Counted from the first letter of the stretch, positions 13,833-27,547 are shown. The stretch is 64,000 bases of DNA from Loxodes magnus (GCA_946699065.1 CAMPDV010000017.1:372001-436000), one strand, 5' to 3'. The notes: generated by a model not told the origin, from the sequence alone. Numbers and translations: made by a program.

Positions 13833-14420
13833 TCATATTTGTACATCTTCCTTTAGCTTCTTTCGAAATAATATTTCCTGTCTGTATGTTATACTTCCAC
13901 TGGACGCTAAGGTCTTGTAGGCACTCCATACTACATAAGTTCAGTATCCATCTCATAAAAACCTAATTATTATCACAAAAAAGAAGAAAGCAAGGCTACT
14001 ATATAGAAAAACTCCCATTATTGTGCACCATACTAAAAGCACAAATAGCTCTACATGCTTAAAGTGACTGTAGAGCTATAGAAGAAATTTTTTTTCTTAA
14101 ACTGCTCCTTGAAATCCTTTAATCGCAAAAGGCAATGACATCATACTAAAAAATTTGTCGAGTGCTTGGACTGCGAAAACTAAGATTATATCCTGCGTCT
14201 TGCTAAGTTCAGAAGGGTAAACTTTCTCTAGTTCTTTTTCATCCTCCGAGTTAAAAACATCCAAAAGCAAAAGGAATCCAATAACAGCAGCACATGATAC
14301 AAACACGTCTATAACACTTATGAAGAAAATTCCAAATTATAGACTAACTTTTTAGCATACTAAAGCTTTACATGGTGCAAACAAGCAGCCAAGAAATTTG
14401 TATTATCTTTACTCGCGCAT
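13833..14420 (-). CDS. four-helix membrane protein, unknown
   Basis: The minus-strand frame encodes 195 residues without introns, ATG at 14420 and UGA at 13835-13833. Hydrophobic helices appear at GIFFISVIDVFVSCAAVIGF, DIILVFAVQALDKFFSMMSL, HVELFVLLVWCTIMGVFLYS and FFFFVIIIRFLWDGYW. An acidic loop (NSEDEKELEKVY) separates helices 1 and 2, and the basic C-terminus (FRKKLKEDVQI) is probably cytosolic. Two Trp are UGA codons. The tetraspan layout resembles several eukaryotic vesicle or surface protein families, but no diagnostic motif is present and I do not name one. Confidence 0.68.
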
Positions 14421-15266
14421 TTTAAGTTTAAAAGAAAAGGAAAATTTTTGCTTATTTATATTATCAAATCCCCTTTAACTTATATCCTATTTAAAATTCC
14501 TTTTCTAACCTTTACAGTTTTCCTTATCCCTTGTAAGTTGATTCTATATCACCAATCTATTCTCTATTAACTTCTTATCCCATCAAGTTTCATTCAATTT
14601 AAACTATATATACTTTTAAATCTTTATCAAGCCCTTTTTTATCTATTAAAATAAACCTGCTAGAGACTTTTTTATAAGTATCTAAAAATAACTCTACTTT
14701 GCTTATAAAATAAGTAATTATATAGCCAAAATTTTTATAAATAAAGTTCATTTTTATATACACATTTTAGTAAAAAACGAATAGAGTTACTTTCTTTAGC
14801 ATCTCTTTCCTTATTTAACTACTTATGTTATATAAAAGAAGTAGCTACCTTCTATTTTCTTCTACCAGTAAGGCAGAATATTATGATCTACTCGAAAACA
14901 AACTAGTTATCTTCTATTAAGTCTCCAGTTTTGAATGTGGGATCATTTTTCTCAACTTAGTAGCTTTATTTTAGAAGACTATACTTCGAATTATTTTTAT
15001 TCTCTTAGAAATGTAAAGTTCATACTTCAAAAACTGTCTACTAATCAAAATAGCAAAAAGGTGATACAAACTAGCATCTTTACTATATGTAAAATTACAT
15101 CTACCAAATGAAATACCACATATACAATAGTAATACATTTCCACCAACTATCACCATCAAAGTTGCTAACTTCAGTTTATGCAGTTAACAGAAAAATTTT
15201 GTTTCGAGCGTTTTATAGAAAAGCTATATTTACAATTTGAAAGATTTGATAAGTCTTATATTTAAA
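14421..15266. other. AT-rich divergent intergenic region
   Basis: This lies between the minus-strand tetraspan gene and the plus-strand deubiquitinase, so it probably holds the promoters of both. I see no recognisable element. Confidence 0.45.
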
Positions 15267-18200
15267 ATGGGCTGCGTAGGTTCTTAAAAGAATCATAAGA
15301 GAATATAGCAAAACATAACCCCTGAATCTAACTTTTTACTAGATAAATGAACTAATAATCATGTCTAGATACTACATTAGAAGTTCAAGCAGTACTCTAA
15401 TAATAAGAATTAAGATCCTGAGATTAATTTCTAGGCATTCAGAAATATTTTCTCTGAGCTCTAAGGATTACCCAATGGTGTTGCTGAATCTGCTTTTCGT
15501 CTTTTTGATGTAAATAGAAATGGAAAAATAAACTTCAGGTAGTTTTGTGTAGCTCTTTCGATATGTTGCATGTCTTCTACTGAAGAAAGAATGAAATTTG
15601 TATTTGATATGTTTGATGCTAATTAGGATGGATTTTTATGCTAAAATGAGTTTCTACTTCTACTCGAGTCTACAATTAGCTCAATGAGGAAGTTTTCTCA
15701 AGGCCCTGGCTCCTAAAAAGATGAGAATTGAATATAGACCTAGCTAAACAATGTGCAATAAGGGAAGAAATAAATATCATATGAATAGTTCTTTAACTGA
15801 GCTGAGAAGAATCTTAATATACAATGCTTGCTGAATATGTTCGAGATACTACCAACTCCAGCTAAAGAGAGATAGATAATTAAACCTCTCATATAGTAGT
15901 CAGCTGAAAAGGCTTACTAGGTAGGAGAAACTTATTACATTCTACATCAAAAATGGTGAGAAGGCTGAAAAATGTACGTTAACTATGATGAAAATCAAAT
16001 AGAAATTGAATAGTCAGGAATTATGCTTGAAGAGAGAAAAACTGAAGGGACTAAAAGAAAAAACAGTCTTAAAATAAGTGGGAGATTGGGAGAACGTCCA
16101 ATATCAATAGATAACAAGGAACTAGAAGGAAGTATTAAAGGTGGTTTAAAGACCAATCTCATTCAGAATAATGATTATATTTTGATACCATAAAAAGCTT
16201 GGAAGCATTTATTCGAATGATATGGAGGAGGACCTGTTTTCAATCGCAAAGTAATTGAGCTTGGAACTGAAAAAAAGATGGCAATAGTCGAAATTCATCC
16301 CAAAATAATAAGAACACAACTTTGTGATTCTTAAGGAGAGCTTAAATAAGAAACTTAAAAAGTGATATTCATAAGCAAAGCCTATAAAATGCAATAAGTT
16401 AAAGATGATATTTTGAATAAATATAAAATAAAAGGAAGTGCAAATAACGTAAGAATTTGGCGAAAAAAACCAGGATATGAATGAAATCTAATTGATAACT
16501 TTCAGCAAACTGTTGAAGATTTAGGAGTAGAAACAAATGATTTGTTCATAATTGAAAAGCTTGAAGGAAAATAAGGACAAGATGGTTAATGGCCTAGAGA
16601 CAAAATAAAAGAAAAAACTAAAAAATGAAATGATTTTGTGGTCTTTGATTAAGTTGATGTCTGGGATCAAAATAAAGGTGAATGACGGCTGGCTACAATT
16701 ACAAATGTAAAGTAAGATTCAATAGATATTCAATTTGGAATAAATCAAAATTCATTATGCCTATTTAAGAATAGTGACTAAATCTAACCTCCTTTCAGTA
16801 AATCTGCTCCTATATAGCCTATTAGATAGAGAATAGAGTTCTCAAATGCTCACGGATTAATTAACCTTTCTAATACTTGCTATATGAATACAATTATTCA
16901 ATGTCTAGCTTGATCTCCTTTATTCAGATAATACTTCCTTTCAAAAAGGTACTAAATTGACCTAAATAAATAAAATAAGAACGGAACAAGAGGTAAATTA
17001 TGCGAAGAATTTGCCTCCCTTTTGTTTTAGCTAAGCAAGGAAGCTAAGAATGTTAATTAGCAGGAGCCAGTAAAGCCTGATCATCTTTACAAAGCAATAC
17101 AAACTTTCCTTCCTTAATTTGCAGATGAAGGTGAATAACACGATTGCTAAGAATTCTTCAATTTTTTTCTTGTTTTAATAGCAGAAGACTTAGCTAGAGT
17201 TTAGAATAAAAAGAACCCAAAGATATAGTTTGGTTAAGAAGCATCTCTTGAAAACTAAGATCAAGATAATTCATAAGGTTTTTAACAACCTCATGCAACT
17301 GAAGAATGGCTCAAGCTTTAATAAGAACATAGCTCTGTAATTAATGATTTGTTTGGAGGTGTCACAAAATCCACACTAACATGCTTAAATTGTAAGCATC
17401 AGATATAAAAGTTCGAAAAGTTCTACAGTATTTCGCTCCCACTTCCTGCTTCAACAGTTCTCTGTTTAAATATAACAGTAGTTAAAAGATTTGAAGGCTT
17501 ACCTGAAATATATGGGATAGAAATGTCGAAATATGGAAAATTATCAGAGCTTTACTTCAAAGTTTCAAATGTGACAGGACTATAAATAAGCAATTTGATC
17601 TTAGTTGAAGTCTATTTAAACAAGATTAACAGAATAATCCTCTATAATACTACTTAACATTTGCAAAACCTATATCTGCATCAAAATACAGAACTTTATG
17701 TATATGAAGTTATCTAAACGATAGAACAAGGAGTTAGTGACGGGAACAAAAATATTGAAGTTAATTATAAAAGTCTAAAAACTGATAAGAACTTCAGAGA
17801 TTTTGAAATAGGTGATAAAGTTGATGCTATGGATTATGAGGGATTATGATATCCAGGTACTATAGTTTAGATAGATCAGATGTAATAGTTTAATAATAAT
17901 TAATAATAGCCTACAAATTAACCATCTAGTATCCCTTAGTAAACTGGCATTTAAAAAATTAGCTTTTATCAGTAAAAGTTTAGAGTTAGAGTTCATTTTG
18001 ATGATTTCGATGGTAAGTGGTCAGAATGGTATGAGTCAGATAGCTAAAAACTCGAGCAGTTTGGAAAGATGACTTATTCCTCGTTTGATACAGTTCATCA
18101 TTTTAGACTAATTCAGAGGAATTTCAAGAATGAACTTAAAAATCCGACAGTAGTAGGAATTCCTCTTATTATAAGTATCGGAAGTTGGTATTCCTACAAA

Positions 18201-19094
18201 GATTTGTATAAAATAGTATTTAAGGCAATGCAGCGATTCCTCATAAATCCTTAATAGTTCTATAGTTAAGCTAATTAAGAATCATCAGAGCAATAAATCG
18301 TAAACTATCCTTTTGTTCTAAAATTACTCGATCTATCTGCAAGAAATTGCGGAGTATGTAACGGAAATGATAATTGCTTAGGATGTGAAATTCCAGATAT
18401 AGACACAAAAATGAAATTTTGTCTTGATACTTTAAGTAGAATGACTCTTGCAGTAGATTGAGATCCATCTATAGAAAGTTATGATGAATAGCTAATGAAG
18501 CCAAATATGCATGAGAGTGCTAAGGAACTTATAATAAAGAAAAGAGAACTTGAAGCTGGGCTTGATATTAATAAATGTTTTGATGTGTTTATGCAGAAAG
18601 AAAAAGTTGAATTAAAGTGTGAAAAATGCTAAAATAAAGATTGAGAAAAGTAGGATGAATTATGAAGACTTCCTGATATCCTGGTTATACATATAAAAAG
18701 ATTCCATTTCGAAAACGAATATCTTGACAAATTAGATCATTTAGTTCAGTTTCCTCTTACTGATTTAAATGTTTAACATTGAATTCACAGATAAAATGGT
18801 CAAAGACTTTCATAAATGGGATCTGAGGCGCTTAGTCATGTTTACGATTTATATGCCGTAGCGCATCATGTTGGTGTACTAGGAAGAGGACATTATTATG
18901 CTACTTGTAAAGTATGGCCTGAAAGTCTAGAAGAATCAAGCTATTAACTAGAAGAAAAATGAGCCAAATTTGATGATATGTCAGTTTCAGCGTGCTCAGA
19001 ATAAGATGTAGTAAGCAGAAATAGCTATTTACTTTTTTATAAGCGTAGAATCTTTGCCTCAAGCAATATTATCAATCTCATTCCTAACTTTTGA
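15267..19094 (+). CDS. USP32: ubiquitin carboxyl-terminal hydrolase, USP32-like (EF hands, DUSP, USP)
   Basis: An intron-free frame of 1275 residues ends at UGA 19092. It starts MGCVGS, a likely N-myristoylation and palmitoylation signal. EF-hand-like calcium loops follow (DVNRNGKINFRQF, DANQDGFLCQNEF). A DUSP domain comes next (QKWWEGWKMYVNY, AWKHLFEWYGGGPV), in which several conserved Trp are UGA. The USP catalytic domain has the Cys box NLSNTCYMNTIIQCL, the QHDCQEFF motif with both Gln as UAA, zinc-type CxxC pairs (LTCLNCKHQ, LKCEKCQNK), and the His box VLGRGHYYATCK followed by AKFDDMSV. Two Tudor-like barrels appear: VVFDQVDVWDQNKGEWRLAT before, and DKVDAMDYEGLWYPGTIV inside, the catalytic domain. 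EF-hand, DUSP and USP in this order is the USP32 layout; a membrane-bound, calcium-responsive deubiquitinase is inferred. Confidence 0.95.
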
Positions 19095-19747
19095 TTTCTA
19101 AATAACTCTTTTTTTATTTTGCTTTTTTTATTTACCATTTTGCTATTTTTATTGAACTAACTTAATAGTTTTAGTCTGATATGAATATCATATCTTAATA
19201 TCCATTTATTTTCCTTGTTATTTTCATATCTTAGATATAAAAATCTTCCTCTTCATATTTATTAGACAGTTTAAGTTAATCAGACTTTATAGATTGTAAT
19301 GAATTTCCTTAATAGATATCAGGATATTTTAAGCAGTTTTGATTCATTTTTTATTCTTTAAGAAACTATAGTTCAATAGGCATATTTCCATGTATAGAAG
19401 TAGATAGAATTACATATTCAAAATAGCTAAAAGTACTTTTAAAATAAAGACACAAAGGTTTATTCTGCATTATTTATCATAACATTAAAGCTTTTCAAAA
19501 GATATGAAAGATACATATATTATCATATAGATCTAAGCATTAAATGGAGTGTTAGTATGAAGATGGAAATTACTTGTAGTTACTATAAAAAGAGAAGATA
19601 TATATCTAAGCTAAATTTCTAATTATAATAAGTCATATATTAGTATTTTTCATGACTGCCAGATAAGAGTAGAAGCAAGTATCTGATTAAATATCTTATG
19701 ACTATCTTATTTCAGCTTAAATTAAACATCCTATTAAATTATAAAAA
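19095..19747. other. intergenic, nothing recognised
   Basis: AT-rich spacer of about 650 bp. I see no domain, RNA or repeat in it. Confidence 0.5.
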
Positions 19748-20518
19748 ATGGTAGAGCATACAATAAAGGATGGTCTTCTAAGAATCATTCTGAATAATTC
19801 TACAACTCTAAATGCTTTCACAACTGAAGTTTATGATTCTTTTTCCCAAATTTTATAGAAAGCAAACAAAGATGGAAGTGTTAAATGTATTCTAATCACC
19901 AGTAATAGTAATAACAAATCTAATTATTTTTCAAGTGGAAATGATTTTACTGATGCTTTTACCTAAGATAATAGAACGCATGAAGAGAGAGTGAAAAAGA
20001 ATCTAAGTTCTTTCAAGTAGTTTGTTGATGAGATGATAAAAAATGATATTTATACTGTTGTAGCTGTTAATGGAAATGCTGTTGGTATAGCAGTAACTTT
20101 TCTTGCTCTTTGTGATTATATCGTTATGGGAAAAAATTGCACATTCTGGTCACCTTTCTCACTTTTAGGTCTCAACGCAGAAGGTTGTAGCTCATATACT
20201 TTTCCTAGGATTTTTGGTAAGAAAGCGGCAAAGTTACTTATCCTAAACTAAATAATGACTGCTCAAGAAGCATTTGAATGCAATTATGTCAACGAGCTAG
20301 TTGATTAAAGTCAAGTAATAGAATAAGCAGAAAAAGTCTGTCGTACTGTGATGTCATTATCAGAAAGTTCCATTAGAACTTCAAAAAGACTTATGCAGGA
20401 GAGAACTAAGTTACTCGAAGTAAATGCAAATGAAATGGAATGTCTATACCAACTTTTCAATGATCCTGACACTATAATGCGTATTAAGAAGTTTTTCTTA
20501 AAAAGAGCACGTCTTTGA
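19748..20518 (+). CDS. ECI2: enoyl-CoA delta isomerase / hydratase, ECI2-like, probably peroxisomal
   Basis: An intron-free frame of 256 residues ends at UGA 20516. It is a crotonase-fold protein: FSSGNDFTDAF forms the first oxyanion-hole segment, AVNGNAVGIAVTFLALCDY the second, and LNAEGCSSYTFPRIFG carries the Glu expected for delta-3,delta-2-enoyl-CoA isomerases of the ECI2/PECI type. MTAQEAFECNYVNELVD is the usual following helix. Such enzymes shift double bonds so that unsaturated fatty acids can enter beta-oxidation. The C-terminus KRARL ends in A-R-L, which fits the PTS1 peroxisomal consensus [SAC][KRH][LM]. There is no N-terminal ACBP domain, unlike animal ECI2. Confidence 0.93.
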
Positions 20519-21545
20519 ACCTAAAAATTATAAAGTTAACTAATCTCTCATTTTAATTTTACCATTTTCACTATAAATTTAATTAAAAACAGCTACTAAA
20601 CTATCAAGCCTCTATTAAATAACCTACTCTTCAAAATATTAAAATATGAGTAAGCTATTAAAACCTACATAAGTAATTGTAACTGAAACAATTCTAAACG
20701 TTTGTATTTCAGATTATTATTTAGTCTTAATTAGTTTTCAAAAAAAATTGGCATGAAGCTATTTTCAGTACACTTATATGTAACAGATATATATCACAAC
20801 ATATCAATTCCAACTTTTCCCTTGTAGCTAATTTGATAACTCTCCTTTCAAATAAATCAGTGACATCTATAATATTTATAATAATAACCACTAACTCTTA
20901 GCTTTATCATTATCTCATGGAATATCTCTAGCTTTGAAGTATTTCAATTTAAGAACATTATATATAGCTTCGATTAACAAATTGAAGTATATATAATATA
21001 TTTCTATAACTGTATAGTATGAATCAGCAGCTTTTAGCTAGAATAACCTATAATTAGATAATCATAATTGTATATAATACTTTAATAGATCTGAATGTAA
21101 CCATGCTTCCCTTATTTGGATATTAAATTGTTTCTAGTCATCTAATTTTTGAGGATTAAATCATGGTTAATCATACACTAAGTGTACTATAAAGTCAGGA
21201 TATTAAAAAAGTTTCTATTAGATTAGCCTAAAAATACGTTTTTATGAAACGCATGTCATAAGAGGGATTTTTATAAGGAAGCAATGATGCATATTAAAAG
21301 ACTGCAATATACAAGCAGGATGTTTATCTTTTCTAATCTAGTTAAAAGAAACTTTCTTAAGCATTATCTCTGTATATTCTTATAAAAGCAAAAAAGTAGA
21401 AGAGTTAGTCAGTTTGAAATTAATCAACCGTTTTAGATTAGAAAATTACGAAACTGTAAGTAATAAATCAACATATTTAAAAAGACTAATTGATTTTCAT
21501 TCTAAAAGCGTTATAAATTTGATTCAAATCTGAAACGATAATTAA
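20519..21545. other. intergenic, nothing recognised
   Basis: AT-rich spacer of about 1 kb with no recognisable element. Confidence 0.5.
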
Positions 21546-24500
21546 ATGTCTAAAGAATCATTCTTTTCTCGTTCAATTAAAACGTAATTCCTTAATATAG
21601 ATATGACAAGTGTATCAATCATGTGTTTAAGGCTTTAGGAAAACTTGTGCATAAGTTCTACTTTTTGTTACCTGTTCTGGTGTTTTCTAGCACTATAATT
21701 CTTGCAACTGGGCTACTTCGTATAGACACATATGATAAAGATTAGCAATTTGTTGACTCGAATAACTTTATAGAGGAAGGGAGAGATAAATATGATGATT
21801 ATTTCGATTAGCCATGAAGGAGTAATTTAATTTTCTTCCTGGACAAAAATAATACAAATGTAATAAGGAAAAAGCATCTGTAAGAAATACTCTGATTTAT
21901 GCAAAATATTACTGGCACTATTTATGAAAAGCCACTATTTAGTTTGAATCTTAATGGGAAAACTTTCTCCTATTAAGAATTATGCTATTTTCCTTATAAC
22001 GCGTATTCATGTGTATAACCTACAAATGTACTAACGATGTTTTTGACTTAGTAAGGAAATGACTTAGATACTATGGAGACAACCTAGCAAATAGTTGATA
22101 GAATAAATTAAGGAGTTCCACCTATTTATAGAAAGAAGCTTAATCAAACTGGTGTACCTGGATATATCTTTCCTCATGTAATTTTTGGTAGTAAAAATAC
22201 AAATCCTGGAAGAGTTTTCTTGGATTACTAAACTGGATAAAACAATATAAAGGAAGCATAAGGAACAGTTTGGGAAATACTTTTAAGAAATGATGACTAA
22301 TACGAAGATATTCTCCAAGATTACGAGGAAAAACTGGAAGATTTTACGGAATATTTCAATGATAAATCATAATATATAAATGCTTACGCGTTTACATGGG
22401 ATGGTCCTTCCAGAACTCTGGAAGATTATGCAGAAGATGATTATTATTTATTCGTAGCTGGTGTTATTATAACCGTTGTTGGAGGAGCAGTTTTTGGAAC
22501 TTTATTTTTCTATCCACTTTTTGGAAGAACAATATCAGTCTTTTGTGGTGCTCTGTCATGCGTTTGTGCTGTATTAGAAGGACTTGGCCTATTATGCTAT
22601 TCTGAGCTAAATTGAATGGCATACGTCCCTACACTATTTTTCACAGAGATATTACTTGGTTAGCATGATACTTACTAGTTAATGGCTGGCTTCTCTTATT
22701 ATGAAAAATATTTAAAAAGATAAAAAACTTATACCTCATTGAAGCATATCTAAAAGCTATTCAAGCATCAAGGTGTAGCTCTATTCTACTCAAACTGTGT
22801 CATTTTCCTCTGTTTTATGATATCAAGTGCGTATGTTGATGTGGGAGGATTGCGATCATTTATTATAAACATAGCAGTTATTTCAATCTTCAAAGCTATT
22901 AACCTGTTATTGTTGCTAGGCTCTTATTTTAGTGCTGAAGCTAGAAGAAACGAAAAAACTAATTTAAGTGGATGTTTAGGTATGTGCATTAAGAAGCCTT
23001 GCTGTGATAACATTTATAAGGAGAATGAAAGTTCAGGAAATGTTAGTATATTCTCCACTTCTTTTCGAGCATTTGGAGTTATAGCTGCTTCTTGGCCTTT
23101 TAAAATTTTGTGACTTTGTCTTCTCGCAGCTCTCTTTGCCGTTTCATTAGAATTACCATTCGGAGAGGATACTAAAATAGAGCTTAAAGGCTCATGAAGT
23201 TTTCCAGATGATGAGTATTATAGTGACGTAATAAGTATTTAAGAGGACAAAATAAACAATGGCTTTGCAGTAGGTTTCTGGTTCTCTGAAGTGAACTTTA
23301 AAAGTGCTAGCTTTTAGTAAAAAATTATTTAGTTTTAAGATTAAGTCTTCAAATGCCCGAAATGTGGAGTCTTTTATGATATGAAGTACCTGAGCTTTTA
23401 TTTATCTCTATGGTAATATGTATAAAAGGGTAACTGCAAAGTAGGTGCCTAAGTGGTGTAAATGGATTAAAGCGAAGGAACTCCTACAATTCCAGAAGAA
23501 TATTACGATCTTTGTGCTAATTAGTGGTGACTGGGATATCCATTAGCTTAATAAACAGCAATGGCTATAAAGTGATAGTGGGATGATTCTAAAGGATTTC
23601 CTATTATATACGATGCAGGCATATTAGTGAGATTTAAAATGAATCCAGTATCTGTTGATGATACGAAGGCAGTTAAAAAAGTAAAAGATATAGCAGATGA
23701 AATATTTGGAAGTGATTATTATGTTTTTTCGGTAATTTTTAATGCAGAAACCTTTAGGCCTAATTTCTCATTTATATTCATATGATGTAAACGATTCAGC
23801 CTATAATATACTTTCAGCCTGTGTTACAATAGCATGTATAACAACCTTATTTTTAATATCAAACCCACTAATAGGAATAGTGACAGCGGCAACATACGTT
23901 TTAAGCTTTATAGCTGCTTTTGCAAGTGTAACTTATACCTTCGAAGCCCACAAAAGCTTGAATTACTACTTTTTCTGTTAAGTGATAATAGCAATTCCAT
24001 GGTCTATTTCTTACAGTTTTTACGTAAGTATTTATTGCAGGCTGCTTATAATTTAAAGAAATCAGGTGAAAACAACACTGAACGAGTTATTAATGTATAC
24101 CAACGTTATGCATCTGCTACTTTCTTCCACTTGCTAGTCTCTGGAGCAGCTTTGATTCCCATCTTCTGCTGCTAAACATACGTTTTTCGCATATTTGCAG
24201 GTATCCATATATTCGTCTATCTGTATTCCTTCCTCTATGCCTATTTCTTTCTATGCTCTGTACTAACTTTATGCGAAAAAGCACATCCTTAAGATTATAA
24301 AAAGACGTTAAGTATTAATCAGAAAGTTTCTCCAGCTAATAAAGTTGACTATGAGAAAGTTCCACAAGAACAGAATTTTGATAAGTAAACAGCCAGAGAA
24401 GAAGTAAACATTGACTTCACTTAGAACTATCTAAAATCTACAAATATGACCAAAGTAGAAAAAGATAGTAAGATTGATACTGAACCTAACTAAGAATAGC

Positions 24501-25178
24501 ATGAAAACACTAAAAAGAAGGAAGAAGGAGTTATTGAATAAGAGCAAACTAAAGAAGCATAAAATCTATAAGCAATAGCAGGAGACACAAATTAAACAAA
24601 AAATGGATAGATTAAATAAGAAAAATAGAGAGCTTCTTAAGACTTTAAGAAAAAAGATAAAGAATATTAAAATGAAATTTTACCAGAGTAAAGCAACGAT
24701 AACAAGACTAAAAACGGTTCACCTTAAAAAATAGAAGAATTTAATACAAAAGAAATCCAAGGAAATTAGGAGAACTAGGGGACTTCAGAAACTTAAGGCT
24801 AAAAATTGCCTGAAATTAAATAAGGATCAGGTGAAGTATAGGATTTTAAAAAGGATATTGTTAATTTAGAAAGTAACCAGAAGCTAAAAGAAGAAAAACT
24901 ATTTGAAAAGAAAAATGGCATGTAATAACTGGAAGAATTGAATTAAAATTAAGAAAATTCTTAAGAGTAAGTTGCTGAAGAAAAAGCTCAAAGCGACTAG
25001 AAAGAAGATAAAGATGAACATAAGAAAGAAGAATAAAGCAAGAAAGATCTTAAAAGATTTTGATACTTATGAAGTAGCTGAAAACATTATAAGCAGGGGA
25101 TAAACAAATGAGCAAATATAAGAAAATTTATTCGAAAAAAAGAACTCTCCTATAGAAGAAGAACAAGGTGGTGGTTGA
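21546..25178 (+). CDS. Patched/NPC1-like RND-family membrane protein with sterol-sensing domain
   Basis: About 1,155-1,190 residues. Three introns are well supported: 21584-21600, 23732-23747 and 24024-24040 (17, 16, 17 nt). An N-terminal helix (FLLPVLVFSSTIILATGLL) leads to RIDTYDKDQQFVDSNN, as in ciliate and animal Patched-related proteins. A large luminal loop follows, then a sterol-sensing-like five-helix block (LFVAGVIITVVGGAVFGTLF, MAYVPTLFFTEILLGQHDTY, YSNCVIFLCFMISSAY), a second loop with Cys, and a second helix bundle from about 23780. The family moves sterols or other lipids. A K/E/Q-rich cytosolic tail of about 230 residues ends the protein. In the main frame the first UGA is at 25061. 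A clearly coding final segment (DFDTYEVAENII to EEEQGGG, UGA 25176) lies one nucleotide out of frame, so an unseen intron or a 1-nt error lies near 24970-25060. Confidence 0.85.
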
Positions 25179-26119
25179 TTGAACTTTACATTTATATTAT
25201 ATTTTAGTCAATTTGCTAATTTATGATGTGTTCTTTTTTGTTTTAACCGATTTATTAATCTTTTTATAATCCTTATGATTAAGAAATCCTTACCCTGCAT
25301 TATCATAATCTCTCATTAAAATAAGTTTCAATTTAGCGGGTTTTCTACTAACTTTCATTTGCTTTAAAAAATGAAAAAGTATCAGAAAATATCCTAAATT
25401 AAGCATTTCTTCAATTATAAATTATCAATAGTTCTCTCATTTATTCTAATTTTACTTTCAAATCGTATATTTTTCACAGTTACTGTAAATAAAATTAATG
25501 ACTGGAATAATTTTTGATTTCAATTATTATATAATATTAGTTACTAACCTTCTAAGCTAGTGAAGTTAATATAATAATTAGATTTCTTAACTCAAATAAT
25601 AAATGAAGTCAGTTTGTTCAGTTACTAGTATTATAACTATTGATGAATATTCAGCTTTAACATCTTAGTTATGATAGATATATTAAATGACTCTCACCAC
25701 ATTTTCATACTTTCTATCAGTTATAATTATGCTAATCTATTCATTGATGTTAAATAATAAAAAAATAAATTGTTTTAGGGTGATTTCAAGTTAAGTCAGA
25801 ATCTCTTTGATAAGTCTTTCTAAAATATGTATTTTTGATTACAAGTTAGACTTTAACTTTTTCTAAACTTTATAAAGAAAAGCTAGTAAGATACAATTCA
25901 TAATAAGAGACAATAGATTTATCTTAATATTTACTTATTTCCTTCAACTAAATAATTTCTATTTTCACTGCTTTCTTGCAGCTTTTTTTTCTAATATAAA
26001 GCAACAAAAACTCAAAGATTAATAACAAGCATGATTTTCTACTTTACTGCCTGAGAGACTATGAAGGTATGCTTAAATATAAAGAGCTGTCTATAAATTT
26101 AAAATTAAAAGTTCTGTTA
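25179..26119. other. convergent intergenic region, nothing recognised
   Basis: AT-rich DNA between two gene 3' ends. No element was recognised. Confidence 0.5.
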
Positions 26120-27547
26120 TCAAAGAGTAAACAACCCCATGCTTTCGTATTTTTCTTTGCTTGCAGCTTCGAAATACTGATAGATAATAGTAACCGCTAA
26201 TAAAATTCCTGTTCCACTTCCAATCGCACCCATAAAGTCTGCTATTATTGTAAGCATTCCAATACACATTCCACCAAAAGCCGCTGCATTTGGAATATAT
26301 CTGTTCAACTCTTTTACCATTGAATGTTGTCTGTGTCCGTGAAGGAACATTTACTGGTCTCTTAGTTGTTTTGCAACATCCTTTGCGGAAGAGCCAGAAA
26401 CTTCAATCCAAGTTTTTGAAAATAGAGCACATGATAAAAGGACGAAAGAGATGTAGAATATAGCATGGAAAGGATCAGCAATGACTTCAGCCAGCTCTCT
26501 TGGTGGACTAATGTAATATGCTAAGCCTCCTACTGGAACACTTTAACCTGACATATCAATATCTTGCCATTGTCCTAACAGATTAATTAAGAAGTTTGTC
26601 TTATAGCGTTTGTATAAAATTTGGCTGAAAAAGTATAGATTTGATACGAGTGCTGTTTGAAGGATAATGGGAATGTTGGATGTATAGAAAAGTCTTATCG
26701 GGTAAGTTCCTTACTATCCTCTAACTTTCTGAGATCTTACAGGAAGATCCACTTTGAATCCTTAAAAGTATATAACGATTAAGAACACAAGTACAGTAGC
26801 CAAAAGATTTGTCACATTAGGAGCATGTGATCTATAAAACGCTTCTTAAATCGCAGTAGCTTTGTTAGGTCTTACGACTAATAGATGGAAAAGAGCAAGT
26901 ACAGCACCTTCAAATTCAGTTCCTCTTCCTGTACTGATTGTAGTTGGACTAAAAGCTCTCCAAACAATATTTTCGCATATATTAGTAGCAATAAAGAGTG
27001 AAATGCCACTGCCAAGTCCATAACCTTTTTGTAGGAATTCATCTAAAATAATTACAATAATTCCAGCAACAAACAACTAGGAGATTATCAGTAAAGCAGT
27101 TCCTGCTCCAATAACATTGACATCACCGTACATGCCACTCATTACATAGGCAACTGCTTCTCCAAGAGTAATAAGCATACCAAACAACTTTTAGGCCCCA
27201 TTAAAAAGCGCTCTATCCTCTTTTAGCGTTTGGTCCACGTCTATGATTTTACTACCTGCCAATAATTACATAACCATACCCGAAGTAACAATTGGACTGA
27301 TTCCAAGTTCCATAAGAGTACCACGATTACTTGCAAGGATAACTCTCATCCAGTAAAAAGGGTCTCCAGTAGATTGAGTATGAATACCATAAAGTGGTAT
27401 CTAACAGCAGACTAGGAAGATGAAGAGAGTAATTGCAGTCCACAGAATTTTGTTTCTAAATGAAATCTTTCTATCAGGAGTATCGACCTCAGGCAGAATG
27501 CATAAAGCAGGCCTAATTAAGGTTATGAACCTAACTTTCTCAGACAT
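26120..27547 (-). CDS. SEC61A: Sec61 alpha, ER protein translocation channel
   Basis: A 475-residue, intron-free protein, the length typical of Sec61 alpha. It is the ten-helix pore of the ER translocon and works with Sec61 beta and gamma and the ribosome. Family-defining stretches include [32 protein letters not shown]-like [68 protein letters not shown] and [20 protein letters not shown]. Several conserved Gln are UAA or UAG, for example both in RGQQGTYP. Trp codons here are largely UGG. It ends at UGA, directly followed by UAA. Confidence 0.97.
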
